Assembly: GCA_902633655.1 (NCBI GenBank)
Contig: CACPHA010000015.1
Location: forward strand, 1-37,595
Source of the DNA: Paracoccaceae bacterium
Lineage (GTDB): Bacteria; Pseudomonadota; Alphaproteobacteria; Rhodobacterales; Rhodobacteraceae
DNA: 37,595 nucleotides
Direction: 5' to 3'
Shown here: one piece after another, positions 24,639-33,870 of the stretch
Layout: each line of letters starts with the position of its first letter
Numbering within the stretch: the first letter of the stretch is position 1
Translations under genes and position numbers: made by a program
Notes under the pieces: generated by a model
What the model was told of the DNA's origin: nothing
Seen by the model: the letters and a program-made list of their open reading frames with translations, nothing else
Database searches by the model: none

Positions 24639-25603
24639 GAATTTTAGTAGACTTAAAGCAAATAAAAATCTTTATGTGTATTGCTGAAGTTGGATCGATC
24701 CGAGCAGCGTCTGTTTGTTTGAGGATACCGCAGTCGGCTTTATCGTCTCAGATAAGCTTCTAGAGCACGAGGTTGGGACCTCTCTATTCGATTGCGCGGT
24801 AAGTGGTATGAAACTCATACGAGCTGGCGGAGAGCTGTTGTTGCGCGTAAGGACTCCAGTTAATGCTCTGGAGCAGGCGATATGGGGTAAAGAAAAGTTT
24901 TGTTGAAGTTAATTCTGATATTACTTTGGGTATTTGGCTTTTATATCGCAGGAATTAACACACGAGTTTCTTAAAAAACATATAACTTGCAGTGTAAATT
25001 TCGTCTTAGAGTCCTAGAAGCCTATTCTATTGGTTTGCTTGCGCGAATGTAAAATGATCAATTAGATTTAACATTTTTGTATGGGCCAACATCTCAACAT
25101 AATTTTGACTGCTTGGGTATGCTAAGCGAAGAATTTTTTTTGATAAGTCTTCCAGGCACAAAAAGAACTAATTCAGGTCATATCCATTTAGAAGAAAATA
25201 CGCTTCTTTACTTAACTTTGCCAACCCGCGCTTTTGGACCTCGCAGGATTATTGACAAAGCTGACCTTCAGGCTGGCGTAAACCTAATGTGCCAATTTGA
25301 TTAAGATAGTGCGGCGGTTATCATTTCTTTGAATGAACGTGGGAATGTCATGGATTTATTCCAATTTTCTGCGTAGCTGCGCCTCGCAGATAAAGGAAGA
25401 ATATTAAGAAGATCGGTACTTCCAATATTACCGCAACGAAGCTTAATATCAGACGCACCTAGCAACCGTAAAAAGTAAAGGTCGTGAATGCGATTGAAGA
25501 GACAATTCAGAGAGAAATTAGTTTTATAATTGAAGCTGGTGCCTTGAAATTAGAACTGAGTTCTGAAATAAAAAAAAGATTTGTGTTGTTTGAATTAAAT
25601 TGA
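24614..25603 (+). pseudogene. Decayed LysR-family transcriptional regulator
   Basis: This roughly 990-base relic has the full length of a LysR gene. It starts with TTG at 24614 behind CGGAGG and overlaps the URO-D gene end. The HTH is clear (DLKQIKIFMCIAEVGSIRAA, then IPQSALSSQISF), but a TAG at 24761 interrupts it. One base back, the next frame continues LEHEVGTSLFDCAVSG and MKLIRAGGELLLR, so a one-base loss is likely. More stops follow. The ligand domain reappears as QLDLTFLYGPTSQHNF at about 25060, continues to DLQAGVNLMCQFD before a stop at 25302, and the tail resurfaces in another frame as AIEETIQREISFIIEAGALK up to TGA (25601-25603). It probably once regulated the adjacent ADH/ALDH genes. 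Confidence 0.75.
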
Positions 25604-25696
25604 AAAATAGTATTTTGTGCATATTTAAATTTATTTTTTTTTGCTTCTGTCGTAGACATTTTTATGCATGTCGTTGGAAATATCGAAAAAAAGCAA

Positions 25697-26782
25697 ATGA
25701 CCCAATATACTAGTTACGACTTAACCACCTGGGGAAAGCCATTTCAGATACGTAAGAACACCTTGCCAAAGCCAGTTGGTCAAGAGGTTCTGGTGCGTGT
25801 TACTGCTGCAGGCCTTTGCCACTCGGATTTACACGTCCAAAAAGGTTATATGGATTTAGGCGAAGAGGGTAAATTAACTTTTGCCGAACGTGGCGCCGAA
25901 TTGCCTATGACTTTTGGACATGAAATTGCCGGTCTAGTTGAAGATATTGGTCCCGAAGTGAGCTCTGTAAAAATTGGTCAGCAAGTTCTTGTATTCCCTT
26001 GGATTGGTTGTGGTCAGTGTGAGGCCTGCCAAGAAAACCGTGAAAGCGACTGTACATTAATGCGGATTATTGGACTGAAGCAGAAGGGTGGTTTTGCTAC
26101 CCATTGTTTAGTGGAAAACGAAAAATTTCTAGTTGATATTGATGGCCTTGATGCAGCAGATGTAGTGCCCCACGCCTGCTCCGGAATTACAGTCTACAAT
26201 GCCCTGGAAAAACTTGGGGATCTTCGTGACAATGAGTGGATGGCTATCATGGGGTGTGGTGGACTTGGCTTGAACGCCATTTCGATTGCACGTGCCATGG
26301 GTTTTGAAAACATCATTGCAGTAGACATAGATGATGCAAAACTGGAAGCTGCACGAGAAATGGGCGCTGTAAAGGTTTTGAATAATAAATCTGAAAATTC
26401 AGTTGCGGAACTACAAAAACTTTCGGGTGGTCGACTTATCGGCGTGCTTGATACTTTTGGAGGTGCCAGCACTGGAAATATCGCTGTGCGTGCATTGTCA
26501 AAATCAGGCCGCTACATAATTGTGGGCCAAGCGGGTGGAGACTTTCTGATGCCTCAAGTATGGCTGCCTCAAAAAGCTATGACTATTCGTGGAAGCCATG
26601 TCGGAAATTCGCCGCAGCTGCGTGCGTTAATTGAAATGGTGCGTGCTGGTAAAATCAAGCAAATGCCCATTGAGAGGCGGCCGCTTTCAGAAATAAACCA
26701 AGCTGTGGAGGACTTGGCAAATGGGCGCGTTATGGGTCGAATTGTTTTTCAGCCAGATGAGGAAGATTCAATAGAGGCATAA
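25697..26782 (+). CDS. Zinc-dependent alcohol dehydrogenase (MDR family)
   Basis: Cytoplasmic NAD-dependent medium-chain alcohol dehydrogenase. The preferred start is the ATG at 25697 (MTQYTSYDLTTWGKPFQI); an upstream ATG at 25664 adds 11 residues foreign to the family. The catalytic zinc site shows Cys in AAGLCHSDLHV, His-Glu in TFGHEIAGLVE, and a third ligand in PHACSGITVY. The structural zinc lobe has four cysteines (CGQCEACQENRESDC). The cofactor motif GCGGLGLNAIS precedes an acidic AVDIDD that favours NAD over NADP. The 361 residues fit. The aldehyde dehydrogenase gene begins 6 bases after the stop, so alcohol to aldehyde to acid is the obvious two-step role. The substrate is unknown. 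Confidence 0.9.
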   Translation: MTQYTSYDLTTWGKPFQIRKNTLPKPVGQEVLVRVTAAGLCHSDLHVQKGYMDLGEEGKLTFAERGAELPMTFGHEIAGLVEDIGPEVSSVKIGQQVLVFPWIGCGQCEACQENRESDCTLMRIIGLKQKGGFATHCLVENEKFLVDIDGLDAADVVPHACSGITVYNALEKLGDLRDNEWMAIMGCGGLGLNAISIARAMGFENIIAVDIDDAKLEAAREMGAVKVLNNKSENSVAELQKLSGGRLIGVLDTFGGASTGNIAVRALSKSGRYIIVGQAGGDFLMPQVWLPQKAMTIRGSHVGNSPQLRALIEMVRAGKIKQMPIERRPLSEINQAVEDLANGRVMGRIVFQPDEEDSIEA

Positions 26783-26788
26783 AATCAA

Positions 26789-28267
26789 ATGAAAGTTTAT
26801 CAACATTATATAAATGGTGCTTGGGTTGAGCCGGCAACTCGCGAATATTTTGATACTGAAAATCCTTATAGTGGGGAGGTTTGGGCAAAAATTGCGCGCG
26901 GCTCTGCCGAAGACGCGGATAGGGCTGTAAAGGCAGCAAAAGCAGCATTTGAAAATGTTGAATGGGCGGATATGCGTCCAACAAACAGAGGCAAGCTTTT
27001 GGTTCGACTTGCCGAGATAATTGAGCGTGAATCTGGCAGACTTGGCGAGCTAGAGGTCCGTGATAATGGTAAGCTGATAGCTGAAATGAGCGCCCAGACC
27101 AAATATTTAGCTGAGTGGTACCGCTATTATGGTGGGCTCGCTGATAAGGTGGAAGGAGCAGTTTTACCGTCAGATCGACCTGGTATCTTTAATTTTACAC
27201 GATATGAACCGTTGGGCGTCATTGGTATGATTACTGCTTGGAATTCGCCGCTTCTTCTACTGGCTTGGAAACTTGCACCAGCATTAGCTGCTGGTAATAC
27301 AGCCGTCATAAAACCTTCTGAATTTACTTCAGTTTCTACGCTGGAGTTGATGGATTTAGTTAAAGAGGCGGGTTTTCCTGATGGCGTGGTGAATTGCATT
27401 ACTGGCTATGGCTTAGAAGTTGGTGCGCCAATGGTCGAACACCTTGATTTGGCAAAGGTAGCTTTCACTGGATCAGATTTTGCAGGCCAAAAAATTTATG
27501 AAACAGCAGCAAAAAAAATTATGCCAGTCACGCTGGAATTGGGCGGCAAATCTCCAAATATCGTATTCGAGGATGCCGATTTTGAAGCTGCGGTGATGGG
27601 AGCAATCTCCGGAATCTTCGCGGCAACTGGTCAAACTTGTATCGCTGGTTCAAGGTTGCTAGTTCAAAGGTCTATACACAACAAGTTTGTAAAAAGGCTG
27701 GTTGAAGTAGCAAGTGAAGCAAAAATTGGTGATCCGATGCTGACCGACACACATGTAGGGCCAGTTACTACGCAGCCGCAGTATGAAAAGATTTTGCACT
27801 ATATCAATGTTGCAAAGGAAGACGGTGCAAAGTGCGTTTTGGGGGGCAAGCCGTTTACAGGAGACGGTGTAAAGGGTAACCGGTTTGTTGAACCCACAAT
27901 CTTCACAGAAGTGTCAAATGACATGCGCATTGCGCAAGAAGAAGTATTTGGACCGATTTTATCTGTCATCCCATTTGATAAGGAAAATGATGCTATCCGG
28001 ATTGGCAATGATATTGTTTTTGGTCTAGCTGCAGGTGTTTGGACGTCAGATATTGGCAGGGCGTTGCGGATGTCGGAAAAGCTAAAAGCTGGTACTGTCT
28101 GGGTTAACACTTACCGCGCTGTTAGTTTCATGGCACCTTTTGGCGGGTTTAAACGGTCTGGTCAGGGTCGTGAAAGTGGGCAGGAGTCGATAAAGGAATT
28201 TATGCAAGTAAAGTCTGTTTGGATTGCGCATAAAACTTCTGCTGCCAATCCTTTTATCATGCAATAA
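26789..28267 (+). CDS. NAD(P)-dependent aldehyde dehydrogenase, paired with ADH
   Basis: Cytoplasmic ALDH-superfamily enzyme, 492 residues, probably oxidising the aldehyde made by the neighbouring alcohol dehydrogenase. The oxyanion Asn152 (TAWNSP), Lys175 in IKPSEFT, the base Glu250 in TLELGGKSP, and the catalytic Cys284 in ATGQTCIAG are all present. EEVFGPIL near residue 390 and PFGGFKRSGQGRESG at the C-terminus complete the picture. The gene follows the ADH by 6 bases and is followed by a roughly 195-base gap before the next gene. A relation to the first ALDH (10162-11589) is clear, but they are not close duplicates. Confidence 0.92.
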   Translation: MKVYQHYINGAWVEPATREYFDTENPYSGEVWAKIARGSAEDADRAVKAAKAAFENVEWADMRPTNRGKLLVRLAEIIERESGRLGELEVRDNGKLIAEMSAQTKYLAEWYRYYGGLADKVEGAVLPSDRPGIFNFTRYEPLGVIGMITAWNSPLLLLAWKLAPALAAGNTAVIKPSEFTSVSTLELMDLVKEAGFPDGVVNCITGYGLEVGAPMVEHLDLAKVAFTGSDFAGQKIYETAAKKIMPVTLELGGKSPNIVFEDADFEAAVMGAISGIFAATGQTCIAGSRLLVQRSIHNKFVKRLVEVASEAKIGDPMLTDTHVGPVTTQPQYEKILHYINVAKEDGAKCVLGGKPFTGDGVKGNRFVEPTIFTEVSNDMRIAQEEVFGPILSVIPFDKENDAIRIGNDIVFGLAAGVWTSDIGRALRMSEKLKAGTVWVNTYRAVSFMAPFGGFKRSGQGRESGQESIKEFMQVKSVWIAHKTSAANPFIMQ

Positions 28268-28462
28268 AAATGTGGTGTTTAAATTCATGAGTTGGTTTCT
28301 TTTGCAAAGATAGTGTTTTTGATTTTTAAAGCCTATCTAACTGCTTTTGAAAATCCTTTGGGGCTTCGGTTGAATTTTTCACGGCCTCGAAAAGTTACCT
28401 ACAATCAATATTAAAAAACAGAAATTCGATATAATATCGGATACTGTCTATTAGGAAGTAAG

Positions 28463-29422
28463 ATGAAAGAGCCGTCAATTAAACGACAAAAAATAGCGGT
28501 CATCGGCGTGGGCGCCATGGGATCAATTTATGCTGCATTTATGGCAGAGGCAGGTCATGTGGTCTGGGCCGTGGATACCTGGGTAGAACATGTCAGATCT
28601 ATTAACGATAGCGGCCTGCATGTGGAGGGGGCCAGCGGTAATAGAATAGTTAGAGGTATTCAAGCTGTTTCAAATTTAGAAGCAGCGGATATCTGCGATC
28701 TTTATGTTATTGCAACGAAGGGGTCGGATGTGGGCACGGCGGCTCGAGATGTGGCAAGATTTGCAAGAAGCGATGCTCTTGTGCTGACTATTCAGAATGG
28801 TTTGGGCGCTGGGGAGCGTATAGCTAAGCACATATCGATGGAAAATGTGCTTCTAGGTGTTGCCGATGGCTTTGGAGCTTCCATTAAAGCACCAGGTCTC
28901 GTGCATCACAATGCCATGAAACTCATTCGTCTCGGAGAAATGGGAGGCGGTATAACGAAAAGGCTTATTACTCTCACTGCACTCTGGCAGGATGCCGGAT
29001 TTAACGCTGAGGCTTTTGAAAACATCCAGAAACTTATTTGGGAGAAGTTTTTGTGCAACGTAACCCTCAGCGCACCTTGCACAGTGTTCGACTGCACCTT
29101 GGGTGAATTGATGGCAAGTCCTGAATGGCGAGAGGTTGCCATTGGTTGCATGCATGAAGCTCATGCTTGTGGTATGGCTGAGGGCATAGTATTTTCATTT
29201 TCCGATCCAGTGCAATACGTGACCGATTTCGCAGCAATGATGCCTTCTGCAAGCCCTTCGATGAGGCTTGATCATATCGCGAAACGCATCTCCGAAATTG
29301 ACTCAATCAATGGTATTGTGCCCGAAGTCGCTGCACGCCACGGCCTTACTGCTCCTTATAATCAAACTTTAAGTGCCATAGTGCGTGCCCGAGAAGCTTT
29401 ATTTGCAAAGAAAATCAAATGA
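28463..29422 (+). CDS. 2-dehydropantoate 2-reductase family protein (copy 2)
   Basis: Cytoplasmic NAD(P)H oxidoreductase of the PanE/ApbA fold. The Rossmann motif is IGVGAMGSIYAAF in the first 30 residues, followed by an AVDTW acidic strand end. The LTIQNGLGAGERI segment corresponds to the family's conserved Asn-Gly-hydrophobic motif. The catalytic Lys is in KLIWEKFLCNVT, and the C-terminal domain ends with the SIDSINGIV segment and helix, at 319 residues in total. The ribosome binding site AGGAAG lies 4 bases before the ATG. Its stop overlaps the next start by four bases (ATGA), so it is coupled to the FAH-type gene. Sitting in a catabolic cluster with a PanB homologue, it might oxidise or reduce a 2-hydroxy/2-oxo acid other than pantoate. 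Confidence 0.83.
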   Translation: MKEPSIKRQKIAVIGVGAMGSIYAAFMAEAGHVVWAVDTWVEHVRSINDSGLHVEGASGNRIVRGIQAVSNLEAADICDLYVIATKGSDVGTAARDVARFARSDALVLTIQNGLGAGERIAKHISMENVLLGVADGFGASIKAPGLVHHNAMKLIRLGEMGGGITKRLITLTALWQDAGFNAEAFENIQKLIWEKFLCNVTLSAPCTVFDCTLGELMASPEWREVAIGCMHEAHACGMAEGIVFSFSDPVQYVTDFAAMMPSASPSMRLDHIAKRISEIDSINGIVPEVAARHGLTAPYNQTLSAIVRAREALFAKKIK

Positions 29423-30266
29423 GAATAGCATCGATTTCATTTGACGGTCGCGAGTTTTACGGAGTCATTACCCAGGAAGACTTTTACATGGTTCGACTGG
29501 ATATGACGGATGAGTTTCCGACCGTTAAAAATGTGATTTCCGCCCAAACAGTCAAGGAGTTATGTAATCATTGCGATAATAAGGCAATATATTTGAAAGC
29601 GCTCGCCTTTTTAACGCCAATGCCGGACCCTGAAAAAATAATTTGTGCAGGTATGAATTACCACAAACCCTATCCAGTTGAAGGTATGGAAGGGCCTGAT
29701 CTAACAAACATAGATATTTTCTTGCACCATAGTAAAACTGTCATAGGCCATGGCGCTGTTCTTCAGATGCCGCCAGGAAAGGCTGCTGAAAGTTTTGATT
29801 TCGAGGGGGAAATTGTAGCAGGTATAGGGAAAAGTGGACGTTTCATTCGTAAGAAAAATGCTCTTGAACACATAATAGGTTATTCAATAATCAACAAAGG
29901 CTCTGTGCGTGATTGGATGAAGCACTCGGTACATGCTGGGAAAAATTTTATGCTTCTGGAAGCTGGGGGCCATGGATCATGACTGCCCATGAAATTAATA
30001 ATTTGGAACAATTAAAAATTAAAACGAAATTAAATGGTAAATTGATGCAGTTTACAAACGCTTCTGAGATGATTTTTAGCTTAGCTGATCTTATCGCTTA
30101 TCTATCAAACCTATTACCACTCTGTCCCGGTGTCGTAATTGCCACTGGCTCCCCAGATGGTACTGGCGGCAGCTGCAACCCACCCATCTTTCTGAAAGCT
30201 GGGGACTCAGTTAAGGTTACAGTAAGTCAACTAGGCACACTGCAAAACTATGTTGGAAGAGATTAA
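29419..30266 (+). pseudogene. Fumarylacetoacetate hydrolase family protein with frameshift
   Basis: FAH-family enzyme (hydrolase, decarboxylase or isomerase acting on 2-oxo acids with C-C cleavage), here split in two frames. Frame one (29419-29982) carries KIICAGMNYHKPYPVEG, the metal site of SFDFEGEIVAGIGKSGR, and GYSIINKGSVRDWMKHS. It loses phase at the A5T4 run 29941-29949, where the family expects GKNF followed by a GxxGPW motif. The next frame resumes at once as YASGSWGPWIMTAHEI and runs to 30266 with GTGGSCNPPIFLKAGDSV. Adding one base to the run would restore a 282-residue normal protein. Either a sequencing or assembly slip, a phase-variable run, or an early pseudogene is possible. 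Everything else is intact. Confidence 0.8.
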
Positions 30267-30318
30267 TGCAAAATCACCAAATATTTGCCTAAACAAAGCC
30301 TGAAAATTGGAAAAAGTA

Positions 30319-31542
30319 ATGCATCCCAACATTCTTAATAAGCGCTACATAATCAAAGCGATCCCAGTTGAAGGTCGTCGACCGATTGAACTGGGTTCAA
30401 TAATGAAGTCGCACCCTTTGTCTTATATGGAGTTACCTTTCGACCCCGAATACTCACTTTATAACAACCGCATGACACCGGAACGTCTTAATCATGTCAC
30501 CGATGACGAGCAGTATTGGGCTGTTCGCCAGAAGGTTATTTTGCGCAACACCGGTGAATTTCCAGTGGAAATCTCAGGTCCAGATGCCGAAAAATTCGCT
30601 AATAGAGTTTTTGCCCGCGATGTAAGCGTTGTTAAGGTAGGACGTTGTTCCTATAATTTCGCTCTCTACCATAGTGGTGGTATGATCACGGACGGGATTA
30701 TTCTTCGCTTAGCAGAAGATAAGTTTTGGATGGTACAGGCTGATGGTGAGTTGCTTAAGTGGTATATTGCACATGCTGCCGATTACGATGTGACGATCTC
30801 TGATCCAAATGTCTGGGTCAGTCAGATTCAGGGCCCAAGATCTATGGATGTTTTGAAAGATGTTATCGATGGCGACTTTCCCACTGCCTGGCGCTATTTT
30901 GACATTGCCACCGTTTCTATAGCAGGGGAGAAAGTTATCATAACCCGCACCGGTTTTTCGAGTGAGCTGGGTTGGGAGTTCTACCTCCAACCAGAGAATA
31001 ATGCAGAGAAAGTTGGAAATAGGATTTGGGAAATAGGACAAAAACATGAAATGATACTGACTGGGACGCCAGTATTTCGAGCGCGCCGAATTGAAGCTGG
31101 ACTTATGAGTCAGGCCGAGTTTGATAGCACAACGACACCTTTTGATTCTGGTCTGGGTCATTTTTTAAATATGGAAAAAGCTGATTTTATCGGTAAAGCC
31201 GCTCTGGAAAAAGCTGACAAGCGTTCGCGGACCTTTGGTATGCGCGTGATGGGGGGAATAGCAGAACTCGGTCGTTCAGTTCTAGTCGAAGGCAATAAGG
31301 TAGGTAAAGTCTGCTCCTCAACTTGGTCACCCTATCAGCAATGTGGAGTTGCGCTAGTGCGCATGGACAACCCAGAAATGGGCCCCGGTACTGAAGTCAA
31401 AGTCATTGGAATAGATGGAAAAACTTACCACTCAAAACTTTGCAAGCTTCCCATGTATGACAGCAGCGGTGCCATTGTGCGAGGGAAAATTACCACCATT
31501 CCCGTTAGTCCAAAACCATGGAAAGAGTTAGGAAATAAATAA
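30319..31542 (+). CDS. GcvT-family tetrahydrofolate methyltransferase (DmdA/aminomethyltransferase-like)
   Basis: Cytoplasmic folate-dependent enzyme of the glycine-cleavage-T fold. Members move methyl or aminomethyl groups from N-, S- or O-methylated substrates to tetrahydrofolate (GcvT, dimethylsulfoniopropionate demethylase DmdA, aromatic O-demethylases). The ATG at 30319 is preferred over a TTG 12 bases upstream. Visible features are the ISGPDAEKFANRVFARDVS N-terminal domain, the QADGELLKWYIAHAADYDV helix, VSQIQGPRSMDVL, TRTGFSSELGWEFYLQP, the RRIEAGLMS motif, and the C-terminal GLGHFLNMEKADFIGKAAL. The 407 residues exceed GcvT and DmdA by 40 or so at the N-terminus. The pattern is nearer DmdA and related catabolic demethylases than housekeeping GcvT, and no gcvH or gcvP is nearby. 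The substrate is unknown. Confidence 0.8.
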   Translation: MHPNILNKRYIIKAIPVEGRRPIELGSIMKSHPLSYMELPFDPEYSLYNNRMTPERLNHVTDDEQYWAVRQKVILRNTGEFPVEISGPDAEKFANRVFARDVSVVKVGRCSYNFALYHSGGMITDGIILRLAEDKFWMVQADGELLKWYIAHAADYDVTISDPNVWVSQIQGPRSMDVLKDVIDGDFPTAWRYFDIATVSIAGEKVIITRTGFSSELGWEFYLQPENNAEKVGNRIWEIGQKHEMILTGTPVFRARRIEAGLMSQAEFDSTTTPFDSGLGHFLNMEKADFIGKAALEKADKRSRTFGMRVMGGIAELGRSVLVEGNKVGKVCSSTWSPYQQCGVALVRMDNPEMGPGTEVKVIGIDGKTYHSKLCKLPMYDSSGAIVRGKITTIPVSPKPWKELGNK

Positions 31543-31846
31543 AGCAAGCTGAGTTTATTGTACTTTTAAGGACTAACCTTGCAAATTTTTTGTTTCGAGA
31601 ATTTTCTGTTTTAAGAGCACCAAAAAGTATTTTTGTGAATTTTACAATGTTAGGCCAAAAATTATTAAACTGCGATAATTTTGGCCATCCATTGCTTTAA
31701 TTGCCTTATTAAGTTTTTAAAGCAAAACTTTCGTCACCACTTACTCCATTTGATTATCTATCCGTTACATATTTGAGTGTCCGGAAAAAGAACTGCGTCA
31801 CATGAAATATCCGGAAAGTTATCCTAACCTGGAAGTTGATCGAGGT
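31543..31846. other. AT-rich non-coding gap
   Basis: About 300 bases between the methyltransferase gene and the decayed hydroxylase copy. No gene or clear terminator is visible. It may contain the relic of the 5' end and promoter of the pseudogene that follows. Confidence 0.4.
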
Positions 31847-32745
31847 ATTGGAGACTATCATCCTGCTGTGCAAATTTAAATCTAAGGTGTCTTCCACAAT
31901 CTTTTTAATGCCCTTTCCGTCGTGAGAGGCGTTATCTTTTCTTCCATTTGTACATATGTACGCGGACATTTCCTAGGGTTGATAGTTCTTATATGGGTCA
32001 TCGTGTGCCCAACATTGAAGGAAATAGGTCAAGGTTGGGGTTTATGGGTAGTTAAAATCTATCAAATAAATCTTACTTTAATGCTATGCTGGACCGGCGG
32101 ACTGCATCTGTATTTTTACACTTTGAAAGTGTAAAAATCGATTTCTGGAATATGATGTAAATTAAATGCAGATCGGAAAAAATTTAATTTCAAAGACCAG
32201 GTTTACGATAATATGTTTTGGTCTCTTGTAACTAGCCTTACGATATGGACTGCTTATGAGCGTGGTTTCATTTGGATGTGTTCAGCGGTCAAAATACCAA
32301 ACTGGAGGTGGGAAGATGGAACAAATTAGTTTATTGTTTTTTTCGCGCTGGTACCATTTTGGGACAGCTTGCACTTTTACGTTATCCATCGGGTCCTGCC
32401 GGAAGTGGACTTGTAAGCGTATTAATTTACTACACCATAGTAATAAAAAAATGACGGGCCATGGCCTGGAATGTCAATGCATCCATTTGAAGGAGCGCTT
32501 TATCTTTCCGTTATACTAGTTCATTTAATTCTGCCACTGCACCCTTTGCATATCATTTTTCATATCAGTTGGTACGCGCTTGGCCTAGCTGCAAGACACT
32601 TTGCTTTTGTGCCGTTTCGATTTCAGGGGGCAAATCTCCGCGTTTCGGTGATTTTTTCTATCAGCGTCATCATCGCTTTTTTGAACGCAATTATGGGAAT
32701 TCTAATGTTCCTCTTGATAACCTCAGTAATTCCTTCCACAACTGA
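31847..32745 (+). pseudogene. Decayed copy of the sterol-desaturase-family hydroxylase
   Basis: Segments in several frames align in order with the intact protein encoded next. DYHPAVQI and VFHNLFNAL match the N-terminus (NYHPDLPL, VFHFPPRF); TGGLHLYFYTLKV matches AGGLHVWLWAMRN; FKDQVYDNMFWSLVTS matches FRNQLLDNIFWSVVWG. GPWPGMSMHPFEGALY matches GPWSGLSMHPLETLLY, and GDFFYQRHHRFFERNYG matches GEFFHQLHHRYFECNYG. Stops and frame changes occur near 31877, 32132, 32320, 32412 and 32600. The pieces span the family's full length, so this was a complete gene. Many substitutions against the intact copy suggest an old tandem duplication rather than a recent one. Confidence 0.82.
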
Positions 32746-32810
32746 ACTCATGAAGCCACAAAAAAATGCTCGCACGCATGAAAAAGCAGCGCAAGATCGG
32801 ACATTAAAAA

Positions 32811-33812
32811 ATGAAAAATGCAGAAGGTGAGGATATTGTAAGTCAAGAGGGGTCAAACAAGATTTGGAATTATCATCCTGATCTGCCCCTTCCAAATTCG
32901 CCTGTTTTTCATTTTCCGCCGCGGTTTCGCGCGGTGCTTAACTGGTTCATAAGGGGCTGGTTGTCAGTCAGCGCTATCACAATCTGGCTAACGCTGGCTG
33001 TCGGAATTTACAACTGGCTCCAGCCTTCTTTAGCACAGTGGAGCATGCATGCAATTTTTGGAATGTTTTTACGTAATCTATTCTTAATACTTACAGTCGC
33101 GGGAGGTCTTCATGTCTGGCTTTGGGCTATGCGGAATCAAGGTGAACAATTAAAATTTGATAGCCGCGAAATGATGCGTAGTAACGGGACATTCACCTTC
33201 CGAAATCAGTTGCTAGATAATATTTTCTGGTCCGTTGTCTGGGGCGTACCAATCTGGACACTTTATGAGGTGATTTATTTTCGTGCTTTTGATACTGGAC
33301 TGAGTCCAGCTTTTCAATTTAGCGACAATCCAATATGGTTTGTAGTATTTTTCTGGGTGATTTTGCTTTGGAAGGGATTCCATTTTTATTGGGTGCACCG
33401 ATTTTTACATTGGCCTCCCTTCTACCTTGTTGCTCATGCGGTACACCATAGAAATCTTAATACTGGACCCTGGAGTGGTCTTTCGATGCACCCATTGGAA
33501 ACTTTATTATATTTCTCAGGACTTTTGATTCATTTGATCATTCCCTCTCACCCAGTCCATTTTTTGTTTCATGTCTACACACTTGCTCTGAACCCTGCCT
33601 TGTCTCATTCAGGATTTGATGCCCTTTTAGTACGAGATAAGCGCCGCCTAGAATTAGGTGAATTTTTTCACCAGCTCCATCATCGCTATTTTGAGTGTAA
33701 TTATGGAACTCCTGAAATGCCTTGGGATAAATGGTTTTCAACGTTCCACGATGGAACGGAGGGCGATACGCAAAGGACCCGTGAACGTAAACGAAAAATG
33801 TCCCGCGAGTGA
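32811..33812 (+). CDS. Membrane-bound fatty acid hydroxylase / sterol desaturase family protein
   Basis: Inner-membrane di-iron oxygenase of the fatty acid hydroxylase superfamily, which hydroxylates or desaturates lipids, sterols, carotenoids or small hydrophobics with O2. Its 333 residues hold about five hydrophobic segments and the eight-histidine signature: HRFLH (196-200), HAVHH (209-213), a further His in SMHPLE (227), and HQLHH (287-291) with the following NYG. The ribosome binding site is weak. It lies 65 bases after the decayed copy and 58 before the PanB-like gene. A soluble catabolic cluster is an unusual place for this family, so a small alkyl substrate rather than a membrane lipid is possible, but this is inference. 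Confidence 0.85.
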   Translation: MKNAEGEDIVSQEGSNKIWNYHPDLPLPNSPVFHFPPRFRAVLNWFIRGWLSVSAITIWLTLAVGIYNWLQPSLAQWSMHAIFGMFLRNLFLILTVAGGLHVWLWAMRNQGEQLKFDSREMMRSNGTFTFRNQLLDNIFWSVVWGVPIWTLYEVIYFRAFDTGLSPAFQFSDNPIWFVVFFWVILLWKGFHFYWVHRFLHWPPFYLVAHAVHHRNLNTGPWSGLSMHPLETLLYFSGLLIHLIIPSHPVHFLFHVYTLALNPALSHSGFDALLVRDKRRLELGEFFHQLHHRYFECNYGTPEMPWDKWFSTFHDGTEGDTQRTRERKRKMSRE

Positions 33813-33870
33813 TTTAATTTTTTTATGCTGGGTTTAAAGCAAATCGTTATAACAATAGGGTGAGACCTAG

